Source of the DNA: SIG565 sp045613385 | GTDB lineage: Bacteria > Bacillota > Clostridia > Oscillospirales > Acutalibacteraceae | Reading direction: 5' to 3' | Length of the DNA stretch: 64,000 nt | NCBI GenBank assembly: GCA_045613385.1 | Contig: JAZLAW010000016.1 | Location: forward strand, 59,858 to 123,857 | Part shown: one piece after another, positions 17,416-26,958 of the stretch | Layout of the letters: each line of letters starts with the position of its first letter | Numbering within the stretch: position 1 is the first letter of the stretch | Notes under the pieces: model-generated | Told to the model about the DNA's origin: nothing | Seen by the model: the letters and a program-made list of their open reading frames with translations, nothing else | Databases searched by the model: none | Made by a program: the position numbers and the translations under genes

Positions 17416-18104
17416 ATATTACCGCCTTGCAGAATTTTATTGAATATTGTGAAAGTTTGTTCGTTATTCACGGATAAAACTATCTTTACTTTACCATAGA
17501 CCTTATGTGATTTTATTACACCGATAATACTCTCTGCTACCCTATTTTCAAAAAGCGCATTATCTACATTCGGTACAGTTAAGACAAGCGTACTTAAACG
17601 CAAGTTATGCGCCATATCCAATATGTACTTATATTTATCATTAATGTCGCCAAGCACTACCGAAGTGATTTTGGTTATAGGTGCAATAACAGACGAGACA
17701 ATACCTTTATAAAAAAGTGGTTCGCCTTTTGTTACGGCCATTTTGTCCTTGCTAAGTGCATTTGCTACCTGAGTTTTAAGTCGGGTACCGCCATACAGAT
17801 AAACCGACTTATCCTGTCCGCCACTTGCAAAAGACAGTACGGCATCGGCTTTGAAGAAAGCCGCTTCTTTTTTTACGATTTTTAAGCCGCATTCCGACTT
17901 TTCGGTATCGAATATTTCTTTTGTCTTTAATATGTCTTTTAAAAAGCCATCTTCTATTTTTAAATAACTATCGGTTATGGCTTCCTTTGGCAGTTTGTTA
18001 ACGTTTGATTTGTAAAAATCAAACACATCGCAATCCCGCAAAACAGTATCCGAAGACCCGCAATATTTTTTCAGATAGTCGGTTAAAATTTGTGATTTTT
18101 CCAT
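17412..18104 (-). CDS. Unknown protein, possibly a divergent macro-domain protein
   Basis: 230 residues, no signal peptide or TM segment. The middle 'AFFKADAVLSFASGG' and the end 'ILDMAHNLRLSTLVLTVPNVDN..AESIIGVIKSHK' loosely follow the strand-helix order of macro (ADP-ribose-binding) domains, in which an Ala-rich helix precedes a strand ending in P. The usual glycine-rich binding loop is not evident, so ADP-ribose binding is doubtful. The gene lies 5 bases after a beta-helix lipoprotein gene and overlaps the phosphatase gene by 4 bases. The macro-domain reading is tentative. Confidence 0.55.
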   Translation of the reverse strand: MEKSQILTDYLKKYCGSSDTVLRDCDVFDFYKSNVNKLPKEAITDSYLKIEDGFLKDILKTKEIFDTEKSECGLKIVKKEAAFFKADAVLSFASGGQDKSVYLYGGTRLKTQVANALSKDKMAVTKGEPLFYKGIVSSVIAPITKITSVVLGDINDKYKYILDMAHNLRLSTLVLTVPNVDNALFENRVAESIIGVIKSHKVYGKVKIVLSVNNEQTFTIFNKILQGGNI

Positions 18105-18109
18105 TTCTC

Positions 18110-19642
18110 TTAATTTGTAATACTTATTATTGTGGCATTTTTGTCCCCGAGAATTTCTTCGATATTTGTTGCCACATCTTTGTCCATATTAAAGAATTTT
18201 CTCCCAGGTCCGTTAGCCGCAACGACTTTCCCTTTCTTTTGAGCATAAATATTGTTATTATACGCGCCGCCGAGATCGGTTTCATTGGTCTGCGCCAAGC
18301 GGCGTACCGAAAATGCGAAAAGGTTATTCTCTATCTTTATAGGATTAGTTAACTCTGCGCCGCCGCACCTTATATGCGAACAACCCGTAAGGTTAGGTCT
18401 TTGAAAACTGAGTCCATCACCCGCACTCCAACACAGATTATTTGTTATCTCAAAATTGGTCACTTTGCTGTCGGTTGTTGTTCTTAAAAAGAACTCTACC
18501 GAATAATTGCATTTATCAAAAACATTATTGTCAAACTTTACGTTTTGCACAGGCGCTACGGCGTCACCATCATACTGGAATGTAACTCCCGCATCATAAA
18601 CCTGCCAGAAATAACAGTTACTGACATTAAAATCGATTGCGCCGCCCCATATTTCTATAGCATTACCATAACGCGTAGTAGACCGCATCGCTTCGCCTTG
18701 TATATTACCGCCAATCCAACCAAATTCACAGTTTCTGACAGTTAACCCTTTAATTACAACCTTCGAACTCGATGCGCCAATTCCAAACGAACTGTACTTC
18801 ATGCAAAGTCCGTCTATTGTAACATCATCTACGCGTACACTAACGGCAGAATCCCTGCCTATCATTTCAATCGAATTAAACCTATCGGCAGGGTTACCTT
18901 TGTCACTATACAGATATATCTTTTTGGTGAAAATATCGTGATACATCTGTAAATCATTCTTAAGATTTTTATAGGAATTCACATATCTTGTTTTTGTGCT
19001 TCCAGTTACATCTTCTGCGGTGTAAATTGATTTAAATGCGCACTCGCTATCATCAAAAACTATCGAGCCTATATCACCGAAAACAACATCTTTATAAACA
19101 TACACATTTTCAGTATCGGTCTTAAGCCAACAACCCTTTTGTGCAGAATTTTCGGGTGAAGTATAAATTCTGGGCGCCTTGCCTTCTCCGTATGCTGCAA
19201 GAGTTATACCGGGTACGGTTATTTCAATTTGTCTACGCCATATACCACCACGTTCAAAATAAATTACATCACCTGTCTTTATGCCATTTCTTCTGACATC
19301 TGCATAACTTGAAACAGCAGTTTCGGGTGACAATCCATCATTTTCTTTTTTACCGTTATTTGATACATAGTAAGCGGTAGCGCCTTCTGCAGGTTTGATT
19401 TCGCTTTTTGTAGTACGTATTTCGTATATACGCCAATCGGTATAAGGACGGTATTTTTCAATAAAATCCCCACGTGCCATATCCCCTGCTAAATAAATTG
19501 GCGAGTCGACCTTTTCCACCACTTCCCAGGTAGGACTATCCACATATGTACTGCCAATATTTTTTTCTTTATTACACGCCGTTGTAAACAGTAATAATAG
19601 CATTACAAAAATACAAGCCGCACTTTTAAAAATCTTATTCAA
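18110..19642 (-). CDS. Secreted right-handed beta-helix lipoprotein, paralogue 3
   Basis: About 510 residues. No ATG is in frame at the 5' end; TTG at 19642 fits best because AGGTGG lies 8 bases upstream (GTG at 19654 is the alternative). A lipoprotein signal ends in 'LLFTTAC', so the mature protein is anchored through Cys. It shares its whole length with the two upstream paralogues: 'AYYVSNNGKKENDGL' (start of the beta-helix), 'TGDVIYFERGGIW', 'KNLKNDLQMYHD', 'VRNCEFGWIGG', 'YFWQVYDAGVTFQYDGD' and 'IEEILGDKNATI' at the end. The fold resembles polysaccharide lyases and hydrolases, but no catalytic residues can be named. A carbohydrate-binding or degrading surface role is likely. Confidence 0.8.
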   Translation of the reverse strand: MNKIFKSAACIFVMLLLLFTTACNKEKNIGSTYVDSPTWEVVEKVDSPIYLAGDMARGDFIEKYRPYTDWRIYEIRTTKSEIKPAEGATAYYVSNNGKKENDGLSPETAVSSYADVRRNGIKTGDVIYFERGGIWRRQIEITVPGITLAAYGEGKAPRIYTSPENSAQKGCWLKTDTENVYVYKDVVFGDIGSIVFDDSECAFKSIYTAEDVTGSTKTRYVNSYKNLKNDLQMYHDIFTKKIYLYSDKGNPADRFNSIEMIGRDSAVSVRVDDVTIDGLCMKYSSFGIGASSSKVVIKGLTVRNCEFGWIGGNIQGEAMRSTTRYGNAIEIWGGAIDFNVSNCYFWQVYDAGVTFQYDGDAVAPVQNVKFDNNVFDKCNYSVEFFLRTTTDSKVTNFEITNNLCWSAGDGLSFQRPNLTGCSHIRCGGAELTNPIKIENNLFAFSVRRLAQTNETDLGGAYNNNIYAQKKGKVVAANGPGRKFFNMDKDVATNIEEILGDKNATIISITN

Positions 19643-19707
19643 ATTGCATACCACCTAAAAAACTGAATTAATATTATACTTATACCATTTTTTATGCACT
19701 TTTGCAA

Positions 19708-19740
19708 GAAAAACCCGATGAAAAAATTCATCGGGTTTTC
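19708..19740 (-). terminator. Terminator/attenuator between beta-helix paralogues 2 and 3
   Basis: AAAACCCGATGAA and complement around a 4-base loop, with T runs on the minus strand. It probably ends most transcripts of the first two paralogues. A TATACT-like box further upstream of paralogue 3 could restart transcription. Confidence 0.8.
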
Positions 19741-19743
19741 TAC

Positions 19744-21285
19744 TTATTTTGTAATCTGAATTACAGTTGCGTTTTTATCACCGAGTTTGGTTTCGATTTT
19801 TGATGCGGCATCTTTATTCATTTTGATGATATCTTTTTCGTTTTTACCGTTAGCTGCAAGTTCTCTGTTCTGATACTGTGCGTAAACATTGTTGTTATAT
19901 GCACCGCCTATATCAGCCTCATCAAGTGTACTTGCCAACTTTTTAAGAGAGATAGCAAAAAGATTGTCTTCAACCTTAATAGCGTTGCCGTTAGTTGCCC
20001 AACCCGAACGGATATGAGATACTCCGGCGTGGTCAGGTCTTTGATTGCAGAGTCCTTCTCCTGCATACCAGAAAAGGTTATTCTTTATTTCAAAATCATA
20101 AACCTTACCGCCGTTTTTACGATGGAAATATTCTACCGAATAGTTGCAATAATCAAATACGTTATTGTTGAATTTTACATTCTTAACATCGTTTTTAATA
20201 TCACCGTCATACTGGAATGTTACGGCCGCATCATAAACCTGCCAGAAATAGCAATTTTCAACCGTGAAATCATGTGCCGCGCCCCAGATTTCAATACCAT
20301 TACCAAGACGGGTTGTAGACTGGGTTGCAAGGCCCTGAAGGCTTCCGCCTATCCAACCGAATTCACAATTACGAACTGTAAGGCCTTTAACCAGTCCGTT
20401 ATTACCTGCACCTATACCAAAATTTGAATATTTGCAACATACACCATCAATTGTTACGTTATCGGTAGTAACACCTATAGCGGAACCATACACTACCATT
20501 TCGATAGCATCATAACGTTCGCCCGGGTTGCCTTCAGAACTAAAAAGATATACCTTTTTAGTCATCGGGTCGTGATACATTTGTAAATCTTCTTTTAAAT
20601 TTTTATAAGAATTGACATACCTTTTATTTTTACTATTAGACTGGTCTGCTGTTGAACGAATAGATTTATAAGCACACTCTTCATCATCGAAAACTATAGT
20701 GCCTACGTCCCCCGCCACCTTGTCTACATATTCATATACATTGGGTTTATCTGTTTCTATCCAACATTCTTTTCTTGCTGAATTTTCGGGTGAAAGATAG
20801 AACTGCGGTGCTTTACCTTCACCGTAAGCGGTTATTGTAACACCGGGAACTGTAATTTCTACAGTACCACGCCAAATACCGCCACGTTCAAAGTAAATTA
20901 CATCACCTGTCTTTATGCCCTTGTTACGAACATCTGCATAGGTTGAAACTGCCGTCTCCGGTGTCAAACCATCATTTTCTTTTTTACCGTTATTTGATAC
21001 ATAGTAAGCCGTACCGCCTTCGGCCGGTTTGATTTCATTTTTAGCTGTACGGATTTCATAAATACGCCAATCTGTATACGGACGATACTGCTTTTCGAAA
21101 TCTTCAATAGACATAGTACCCGAAGTGTAAGTAGGTTTTTCTACCTTTGCAACTTCCTGCCAATTTGTATCGCTGCCATTATCAGTGTTGCCGCCATTAC
21201 CACCGTTTCCCTTACAAGCAGTAAGGCTTAAAACCATCATTACGGTAAGTAACAATGATATGCCTGGTTTCAAAAATTTTTCCAT
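19744..21285 (-). CDS. Secreted right-handed beta-helix lipoprotein, paralogue 2
   Basis: 513 residues with an AAGGGAG ribosome site. The signal ends in the lipobox 'LSLTAC', followed by a Gly/Asn-rich linker (KGNGGNGGNTDNGSD). The body aligns throughout with paralogues 1 and 3: 'YRPYTDWRIYEIRTAKNEIKP', 'AYYVSNNGKKENDGL', 'CCKYSNFGIGAGN', 'VRNCEFGWIGGSLQG', 'HAGVSHIRSGW' and 'ETKLGDKNATVI'. Repeated short strands with Asn ladders ('NNVF', 'NNLF') are typical of parallel beta-helices. It starts 26 bases after paralogue 1 and is therefore in the same operon. Confidence 0.85.
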   Translation of the reverse strand: MEKFLKPGISLLLTVMMVLSLTACKGNGGNGGNTDNGSDTNWQEVAKVEKPTYTSGTMSIEDFEKQYRPYTDWRIYEIRTAKNEIKPAEGGTAYYVSNNGKKENDGLTPETAVSTYADVRNKGIKTGDVIYFERGGIWRGTVEITVPGVTITAYGEGKAPQFYLSPENSARKECWIETDKPNVYEYVDKVAGDVGTIVFDDEECAYKSIRSTADQSNSKNKRYVNSYKNLKEDLQMYHDPMTKKVYLFSSEGNPGERYDAIEMVVYGSAIGVTTDNVTIDGVCCKYSNFGIGAGNNGLVKGLTVRNCEFGWIGGSLQGLATQSTTRLGNGIEIWGAAHDFTVENCYFWQVYDAAVTFQYDGDIKNDVKNVKFNNNVFDYCNYSVEYFHRKNGGKVYDFEIKNNLFWYAGEGLCNQRPDHAGVSHIRSGWATNGNAIKVEDNLFAISLKKLASTLDEADIGGAYNNNVYAQYQNRELAANGKNEKDIIKMNKDAASKIETKLGDKNATVIQITK

Positions 21286-21311
21286 AACTATGACTCCCTT
21301 GCTTTTATAAA

Positions 21312-22928
21312 TTAATTGTTTTCAATAATTATTATTGTGGCATTTTTATCGCCTAATTTAGTTTCTATGTTGGTTTTTGCATTGGTATCGGCCCTGAAAG
21401 CATTCTTGTTTTTTCCGTTTATCGCAAGTTCTCGTTTAGCAAACTGTACGAACGTATTATTGTTATATGCTCCACCTATATCCGCATAATCAAGTGTTCT
21501 TACAACCGCGCGAAGACCGATTGCAAAAAGGTTGTTTTCAACCTTAATTGCGTTACCTTGTGTTACCCAACCCGACCTTATGTGTGAAACTTCGGCATGG
21601 TCAGGTCTTTGATTGCAAAGTCCCTCACCAGCATACCAACAGTGGTTATTCTTTATTTCAAAATCATAAACCTTGCCGCCGTTATCGGTAAAGAAATATT
21701 CTATAGAATAATTGCAGTATTCGAATACATTATTATTGAATTTTACATTTTTAACATCATTAAAAACAGTACCTCTATACTGGAATGTGACCCCAGCATC
21801 GTAAACTTGCCAGAAATAACAGTTACTGACAGTAAAATCTTCTGCTGCTCCCCAAATTTCAACACCGTTACCATATCGGGTGGTTGTTTGTCCCGCAAGA
21901 CCCTGTATGTTACCGCCAATCCAACCGAATTCGCAATTTCTGACAGTAAGACCTTTTACAAGACCGGTTTTTGAATTATATGAACTGATTCCGAAAGAAC
22001 TGTATTTAATACAAAGTCCATCCACCGTGACATTATCCACAGGAATTTTGATTGCAGCACCGAGTCTGATAATTTCTATTTCACTAAAACGCTCAGTAAG
22101 TTTTCCCTTTGTACTGCAAACGTATACTTCTTTTGTTACGGGGTCATGATACATCTGTAAATCGGTCTTTAAATCTTTATAAGAATTTACATATCTTTTC
22201 GATTTACTGTTTGACTGGTCTGCGCTCGAATATAGAGACTTATATGTAAACTCTTTATCATCAAATATAACCGCGCCTATATCACCGCTGAGACGGTCTT
22301 TGTACCGATACACATTCGGTACATCGGTTTCAAGCCACATATTACTTGATGCGCAGTTTGCCGGTGAATTATAAAATCTCGGTGCTGCGCCATTTCCATA
22401 AGCCGTCAAAGTAATTCCCGGTGTGGAAATTTCTATAGTCTCACGCCACAAATCACCGCGTTTAAAGTATATTACATCACCGCTTTTTAATCCCTTAGCT
22501 ACAACCTGAGCATATGTAGCAAGAGGTGAATCCGCACTCAAACCGCTATTGGTAGCCTTGCCGCTATTTGATACATAGTAAGCTTTACCGCTTCCCTGTG
22601 GTTTTATATTGCTTTTTGCTTTTCGAATTTCAGAAATTCTTTTCTCCGTGGCAGGACGATATTTATTTTCAATTTCCCTAAGTGCGCCGTTACTTTCAGA
22701 ATTATCTTCATCCGGCTCAGCTGATGAATTTTGACTTGAAGAGTTGTTTTTATCGGGTTTTTCTGTCTCTGCCGAACTGCTCTCGTTTGAAGAAACATCA
22801 GACTCTATTTCCTCACTGATAATATTTTGTGTGTCATTATTATTGTCATCTTGTTGCATTGGGTTGTCACAAGCACACATGCTGAAAGCAAACACTATAA
22901 CCAGCAAAAAAACAATTAACTTTTTCAT
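21312..22928 (-). CDS. Secreted right-handed beta-helix lipoprotein, paralogue 1
   Basis: 538 residues. The lipoprotein signal ends in 'FSMCAC', followed by a longer Ser/Glu/Asp-rich linker (about residues 22-85) than in the other two copies. The beta-helix body begins at 'AYYVSNSGKATNSGL' and keeps the shared blocks 'SGDVIYFKRGDLW', 'VRNCEFGWIGGNIQG', 'YFWQVYDAGVTFQY' and 'HAEVSHIRSGW'. It is the first gene of the run. A possible promoter on the minus strand lies at about 22960-22995 (TTGCAA, about 17 bases, TATATA). Substrate unknown. Confidence 0.85.
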   Translation of the reverse strand: MKKLIVFLLVIVFAFSMCACDNPMQQDDNNNDTQNIISEEIESDVSSNESSSAETEKPDKNNSSSQNSSAEPDEDNSESNGALREIENKYRPATEKRISEIRKAKSNIKPQGSGKAYYVSNSGKATNSGLSADSPLATYAQVVAKGLKSGDVIYFKRGDLWRETIEISTPGITLTAYGNGAAPRFYNSPANCASSNMWLETDVPNVYRYKDRLSGDIGAVIFDDKEFTYKSLYSSADQSNSKSKRYVNSYKDLKTDLQMYHDPVTKEVYVCSTKGKLTERFSEIEIIRLGAAIKIPVDNVTVDGLCIKYSSFGISSYNSKTGLVKGLTVRNCEFGWIGGNIQGLAGQTTTRYGNGVEIWGAAEDFTVSNCYFWQVYDAGVTFQYRGTVFNDVKNVKFNNNVFEYCNYSIEYFFTDNGGKVYDFEIKNNHCWYAGEGLCNQRPDHAEVSHIRSGWVTQGNAIKVENNLFAIGLRAVVRTLDYADIGGAYNNNTFVQFAKRELAINGKNKNAFRADTNAKTNIETKLGDKNATIIIIENN

Positions 22929-23038
22929 AAACTTTCTCTCTCTTTTTAATAAAAATATCTCATAATATATATATCATATTTTTGGTTTATTTGCAACATT
23001 AATTTTGGCTCATTTGTCACTTGTTTCATTGGATTTAG

Positions 23039-23067
23039 TTGACAATAATTTATTTTTAACTTATAAT
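23039..23067 (+). promoter_or_regulatory. Sigma-A promoter of birA-bioY
   Basis: TTGACA (23039-23044) and TATAAT (23062-23067) with 17-base spacing. BirA itself may bind nearby, but I see no clear biotin-operator dyad. Confidence 0.85.
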
Positions 23068-23097
23068 TTTAAAGTAAAACATATAAGGAGCTTTGTT

Positions 23098-24057
23098 ATG
23101 AATATCAAAGAAGAAATATTAGATATTTTAGAAAATGCAAGTGATACAGTATCGGGTGAATTTTTGGCCAAGAAACTTAATGTAAGCCGAAATTACATAT
23201 GGAAAGCAATAGGTGCATTACGTGAAGAAGGATATATTATTGATGCCGAAACCCGAAATGGATATTGTATTTCCAATAAGAACACCCTTTTTTCTGCGGC
23301 AGGTATTTCTAAATATTTAGAAGAAAAATTTGATATAAAAATTTACGATACTCTTGCATCAACAAACACATTAGCCAAACAATTATCTGATGAAGGTGCT
23401 AATGAATTCACAGTTATAATTGCACGGGAGCAAAGCGACGGCAAGGGTCGGCTTGGCAGAAGTTTTCATTCGGCACGTGGCGGACTATATATGAGCATAA
23501 TTTTACGGCCGCACATAAATATATCCGATACACCTTTAATTACTGTTGCCGCAGCAGTGGCAGTAAGTCGGGCGGTAGATAATGTATGTGCTGTTAATAC
23601 AGGTATTAAATGGGTAAATGATATATTTTTAGGTGATAAAAAAATTTGCGGAATTTTGACACAAGGAGCAGTAAACATCGAAAACAACACCACCGATTAT
23701 GTCGTGCTTGGCATTGGACTTAATATAAGCAAACCCGAAAATGACTTTCCTGAAGAACTCAGAAATATCGCCGGTAGCATATACGAAGCCCCTGTTTCTT
23801 CAACTTTACAGAACAAATTGATAGCCGAAATCTTAAATCAATTTTTCTGTATATATAAAAATCTCCATAATTCTCATTTTATAGAAGAATACAGAAAACG
23901 CTCAATTATAATTGGAAAAGAAGTTCTTTGCGTGGGAGATGGCGGCGAATATTTTGCCACTGTTAAAGGAATTGACAACAATGCACACTTAATTATCACC
24001 GATAAAAACGGAAAAACAAAAAGACTTTCAAGCGGAGAAGTAAGGATAAAGATATGA
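23098..24057 (+). CDS. birA: Bifunctional biotin operon repressor / biotin-protein ligase
   Basis: 319 residues from the ATG at 23098, which has AAGGAG upstream; the open frame extends to 23005, ahead of the promoter. The N-terminal winged HTH ('SGEFLAKKLNVSRNYIWKAI', about residues 17-40) precedes the ligase domain with 'STNTLAKQL', the biotinyl-AMP loop 'GKGRLGRSFHSARGGLYMS' and 'KWVNDIFLGDKKICGIL'. The short C-terminal domain is present. It biotinylates carboxylase/decarboxylase BCCP domains and represses biotin genes. Its stop overlaps the bioY start (ATGA), which supports a biotin function for both. Confidence 0.95.
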   Translation: MNIKEEILDILENASDTVSGEFLAKKLNVSRNYIWKAIGALREEGYIIDAETRNGYCISNKNTLFSAAGISKYLEEKFDIKIYDTLASTNTLAKQLSDEGANEFTVIIAREQSDGKGRLGRSFHSARGGLYMSIILRPHINISDTPLITVAAAVAVSRAVDNVCAVNTGIKWVNDIFLGDKKICGILTQGAVNIENNTTDYVVLGIGLNISKPENDFPEELRNIAGSIYEAPVSSTLQNKLIAEILNQFFCIYKNLHNSHFIEEYRKRSIIIGKEVLCVGDGGEYFATVKGIDNNAHLIITDKNGKTKRLSSGEVRIKI

Positions 24058-24572
24058 AAACAAAAACTGCAAATTATATTTTTTGTGCACTTTTCACCGC
24101 AATAATCTGCATATCGGCACAGATAATTTTGCCTATGCCTTCCGGAGTTCCGATAACACTGCAAACCCTGGCGGTATGTCTCTGCGGATACACGCTTAAT
24201 ACAAAGTATGCCGCTCTTTCGGTGATTACATATCTTTTCCTGGGGCTTTTGGGTGTGCCTGTATTTTCATTTTTTAGCGGCGGACCTGCCATATTATTCG
24301 GAAAAAACGGCGGATTTTTGTTTGGGTTTGTTATTCTTGCTACTTGTTGTTCTGCTATAAAATATCAAAAAATATTGCGAATTGTCATGGGAATTATAGG
24401 CGTACTTATATGTCACTTTTTTGGTGTATTACAGTTTTCCTTTGTTTTCGGTTCTCCTTTTCTATCTTCTTTTGTACTGATAAGTATCCCTACCCTTTTA
24501 AAAGATTTCGTTTGTGTTTTGGCATCATTTTTTATCTCCGAAATCATTTCTCATAGACTTAAATTCAACTAA
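24054..24572 (+). CDS. bioY: Biotin transporter BioY (ECF S component)
   Basis: 172 residues, six hydrophobic segments. The BioY motifs 'LPMPSGVPITLQTLAV' and 'YLFLGLLGVPVFSFFSGGPAILFG' followed by 'GGFLFGFV' are clear. It captures biotin at the membrane, with energy from an ECF module encoded elsewhere or by BioY alone. The gene overlaps birA by 4 bases. No biotin synthesis genes lie nearby, which suggests a scavenging lifestyle. Confidence 0.95.
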   Translation: MKTKTANYIFCALFTAIICISAQIILPMPSGVPITLQTLAVCLCGYTLNTKYAALSVITYLFLGLLGVPVFSFFSGGPAILFGKNGGFLFGFVILATCCSAIKYQKILRIVMGIIGVLICHFFGVLQFSFVFGSPFLSSFVLISIPTLLKDFVCVLASFFISEIISHRLKFN

Positions 24573-24612
24573 ATGACAAAAGTTTCATATAATGAATAAC
24601 GGAGTGAAGTAT

Positions 24613-24867
24613 ATGAAACTTACCGACACTAAAATTAACGAAACCTATGTTATAACCGATGTATTAAGTGATAAAAATCTCATTCGCCGTATTTTAGATA
24701 TCGGAATAATGAGTGGTACTAAAATCGAACGGCTATTTTCTTCTCCTTTCGGTGATCCAACCGCTTACCGAATTAAAAACTCGGTAATCGCTTTGCGAAA
24801 GAATGAAAGTGATAATATATTTGTAGAAAAATTACGCGGCGGTGACTATAATGGGTCTGAGTTTTAG
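24613..24867 (+). CDS. feoA: Ferrous iron transport protein A
   Basis: 84 residues from the ATG at 24613, with GGAGTG upstream; the open frame begins at 24592. FeoA is a small SH3-like cytosolic protein required with FeoB for Fe2+ uptake. 'RRILDIGIMSGTKIERLFSSPFGDPTAYRIKNSVIALRK' follows the family pattern in which the 'DPTAYRI..IALR' end is strongly conserved. It overlaps feoB. Confidence 0.93.
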   Translation: MKLTDTKINETYVITDVLSDKNLIRRILDIGIMSGTKIERLFSSPFGDPTAYRIKNSVIALRKNESDNIFVEKLRGGDYNGSEF

Positions 24868-26926
24868 TTCGACCGGATTTAGAACCGCGGAAATTACAGA
24901 TATCAAAAAAAAGAACCCATCCGATATAATAGTAGCTTTGGCAGGTAACCCGAATGTCGGGAAAAGCACTGTCTTTAACGAACTTACAGGACTTCATCAA
25001 CATACAGGCAACTGGACAGGCAAAACTGTGGAAACGGCGGCGGGTAGTTATGTACATAACGGGCGCCGCATCATTCTTGTGGACCTTCCGGGTACCTATT
25101 CCTTATTTTCTTTATCCGAAGAAGAAAAGGTTGCAGAACGTTTTCTTGCATTTGGAAACGCAGATGTCAATGTTGTTGTTTGTGATGCTTTATCTATTGA
25201 AAGGAATCTCAATCTATTACTACAGATAACCGAAATTTCCAAAAAAACAGTGCTTTGCGTAAATCTTATCGATGAAGCCCGTAAAAACGGTGTTGAAATT
25301 GATATAAATAAATTGTCAGTAAGACTCGGTATTCCCGTTATTGCAACCATTGCGAGAAGCGGAAAAGGTTTAAAAGAATTATCAGATGCCATAATTTCTG
25401 TCGCCGACTCTCCTTCTCAGAAGGTTTTTATGCCTTCATACGATAGTGAAACTGAGAAAAAAATCAGTGAGATTATTTGCGAATTACCTGATGATATAAA
25501 TGTTAGCAGACGGTTTGCCGCTATAAAAATTCTTGGTAATGACAATGAGTTTATATCCTACTATAATAAAAAATTCGTGAATGTATTACCCGAATATAAA
25601 GAAAAAATCGATACTAAAAATATTGTTTCTGGTATTATGAATTCGGTTAAAACTGTGCTTGAAGGATGTATCAAAAGGTATACCGTAAACCGAATGATTT
25701 CCGACCTTAAAGTTGACCGCGTGGTGACAAGCAGACTGTTTGGAATACCGTTGATGCTTATTTTACTTGGAATTATATTCTGGATTACAATCGTAGGAGC
25801 CAATTATCCATCGGTACTGCTAAGTAATTTTTTGGGCAGTCTTGAAGCCCCTGCTTTCTCTTTTCTGCTGAAGCTCGGATTGCCCGTCAATTTTTCCCGA
25901 CTTTTAATTTTTGGCATATACCGAGTAGTTGCGTGGATAGTATCTGTTATGTTGCCGCCGATGGCAATATTTTTTCCGCTTTTCACACTGCTTGAAGATT
26001 TAGGTTATCTGCCGAGATTAGCTTTTAATCTTGATAGATGTTTTCAAAAATGCCGTACTTGCGGCAAACAAGCGCTGACAATGTGCATGGGGTTTGGTTG
26101 CAACGCTGCAGGAGTCGTAGGCTGCAGAATTATAAATTCCCCACGTGAAAAACTCATTGCCATACTTACAAACAGTTTTGTTCCCTGTAACGGTCGTTTT
26201 CCCACACTAATTACCATAATTACCATATTTATAGTTGGTATCGGCAGTGGGTTTTGGAAAAATTTATCGGCCACACTCTTGCTATGCTTATTCGTGCTTT
26301 TAGGCATTTTTATGACTTTTATCGTATCTGCCATACTATCGAAAACACTATTTCGCGGAGTATCGTCTTCTTTTACTCTTGAATTGCCGCCGTACCGTCG
26401 ACCACAAATTATAAAAGTGATAATACGTTCGGTTTTTGACCGCACACTTTTTGTACTTGCCCGTGCCGTTGTGGCCGCCGTTCCTGCCGGTGTTATCATA
26501 TGGCTTATGAGTAATATAACCGTCGGTGGCGCAACCCTGCTTCAGACATTTTCTTTTATTTTAGACCCGTTTGCAAAACTTTTAGGTCTTGATGGCGTAA
26601 TCCTGATTGCTTTTATATTAGGCTTCCCCGCAAACGAAATAGTACTTCCGATTATAATTATGGCTTATTCCGGCGGCTCAGCGCTCACCGAAGTTACAAA
26701 CCTTACCTTTATAAAAGAACTGCTAATATCTAACGGTTGGAATTTGGTGACCGCTATAAACTTAATTCTTTTTTCTCTTTTCCATTGGCCATGTGCTACC
26801 ACTGTGATGACAATAAAAAAGGAAACAGGCAGTATAAAATGGGCATTATTGAGTATTGCCCTGCCTACAATAATAGGTGTGCTCCTATGTATGTTGACAA
26901 ATCTTTTTCTTGGTATAATAATATAA
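24851..26926 (+). CDS. feoB: Ferrous iron transporter B
   Basis: 691 residues from the ATG at 24851, which overlaps feoA by 17 bases. The N-terminal G domain has G1 'GNPNVGKST' (about residue 33), G3 'DLPGTYS', G4 'NLID' and a G5-like 'ARSGKG'. The membrane part has two Gate regions with the conserved 'TCGKQALTMCMGFGCNAAGVVGCRI' and a second Cys-bearing pore motif. It imports Fe2+ at the cytoplasmic membrane. No FeoC gene and no obvious Fur box were seen. Confidence 0.97.
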   Translation: MGLSFSSTGFRTAEITDIKKKNPSDIIVALAGNPNVGKSTVFNELTGLHQHTGNWTGKTVETAAGSYVHNGRRIILVDLPGTYSLFSLSEEEKVAERFLAFGNADVNVVVCDALSIERNLNLLLQITEISKKTVLCVNLIDEARKNGVEIDINKLSVRLGIPVIATIARSGKGLKELSDAIISVADSPSQKVFMPSYDSETEKKISEIICELPDDINVSRRFAAIKILGNDNEFISYYNKKFVNVLPEYKEKIDTKNIVSGIMNSVKTVLEGCIKRYTVNRMISDLKVDRVVTSRLFGIPLMLILLGIIFWITIVGANYPSVLLSNFLGSLEAPAFSFLLKLGLPVNFSRLLIFGIYRVVAWIVSVMLPPMAIFFPLFTLLEDLGYLPRLAFNLDRCFQKCRTCGKQALTMCMGFGCNAAGVVGCRIINSPREKLIAILTNSFVPCNGRFPTLITIITIFIVGIGSGFWKNLSATLLLCLFVLLGIFMTFIVSAILSKTLFRGVSSSFTLELPPYRRPQIIKVIIRSVFDRTLFVLARAVVAAVPAGVIIWLMSNITVGGATLLQTFSFILDPFAKLLGLDGVILIAFILGFPANEIVLPIIIMAYSGGSALTEVTNLTFIKELLISNGWNLVTAINLILFSLFHWPCATTVMTIKKETGSIKWALLSIALPTIIGVLLCMLTNLFLGIII

Positions 26927-26958
26927 AACCCGTGAAGAAAACTCTTCACGGGTTTTTG
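26924..26958. terminator. Bidirectional terminator between feoB and metA
   Basis: AAAACCCGTGAAG and its complement around a short loop. It overlaps the feoB stop codon on the plus strand and ends the long T-box operon on the minus strand. Confidence 0.88.
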
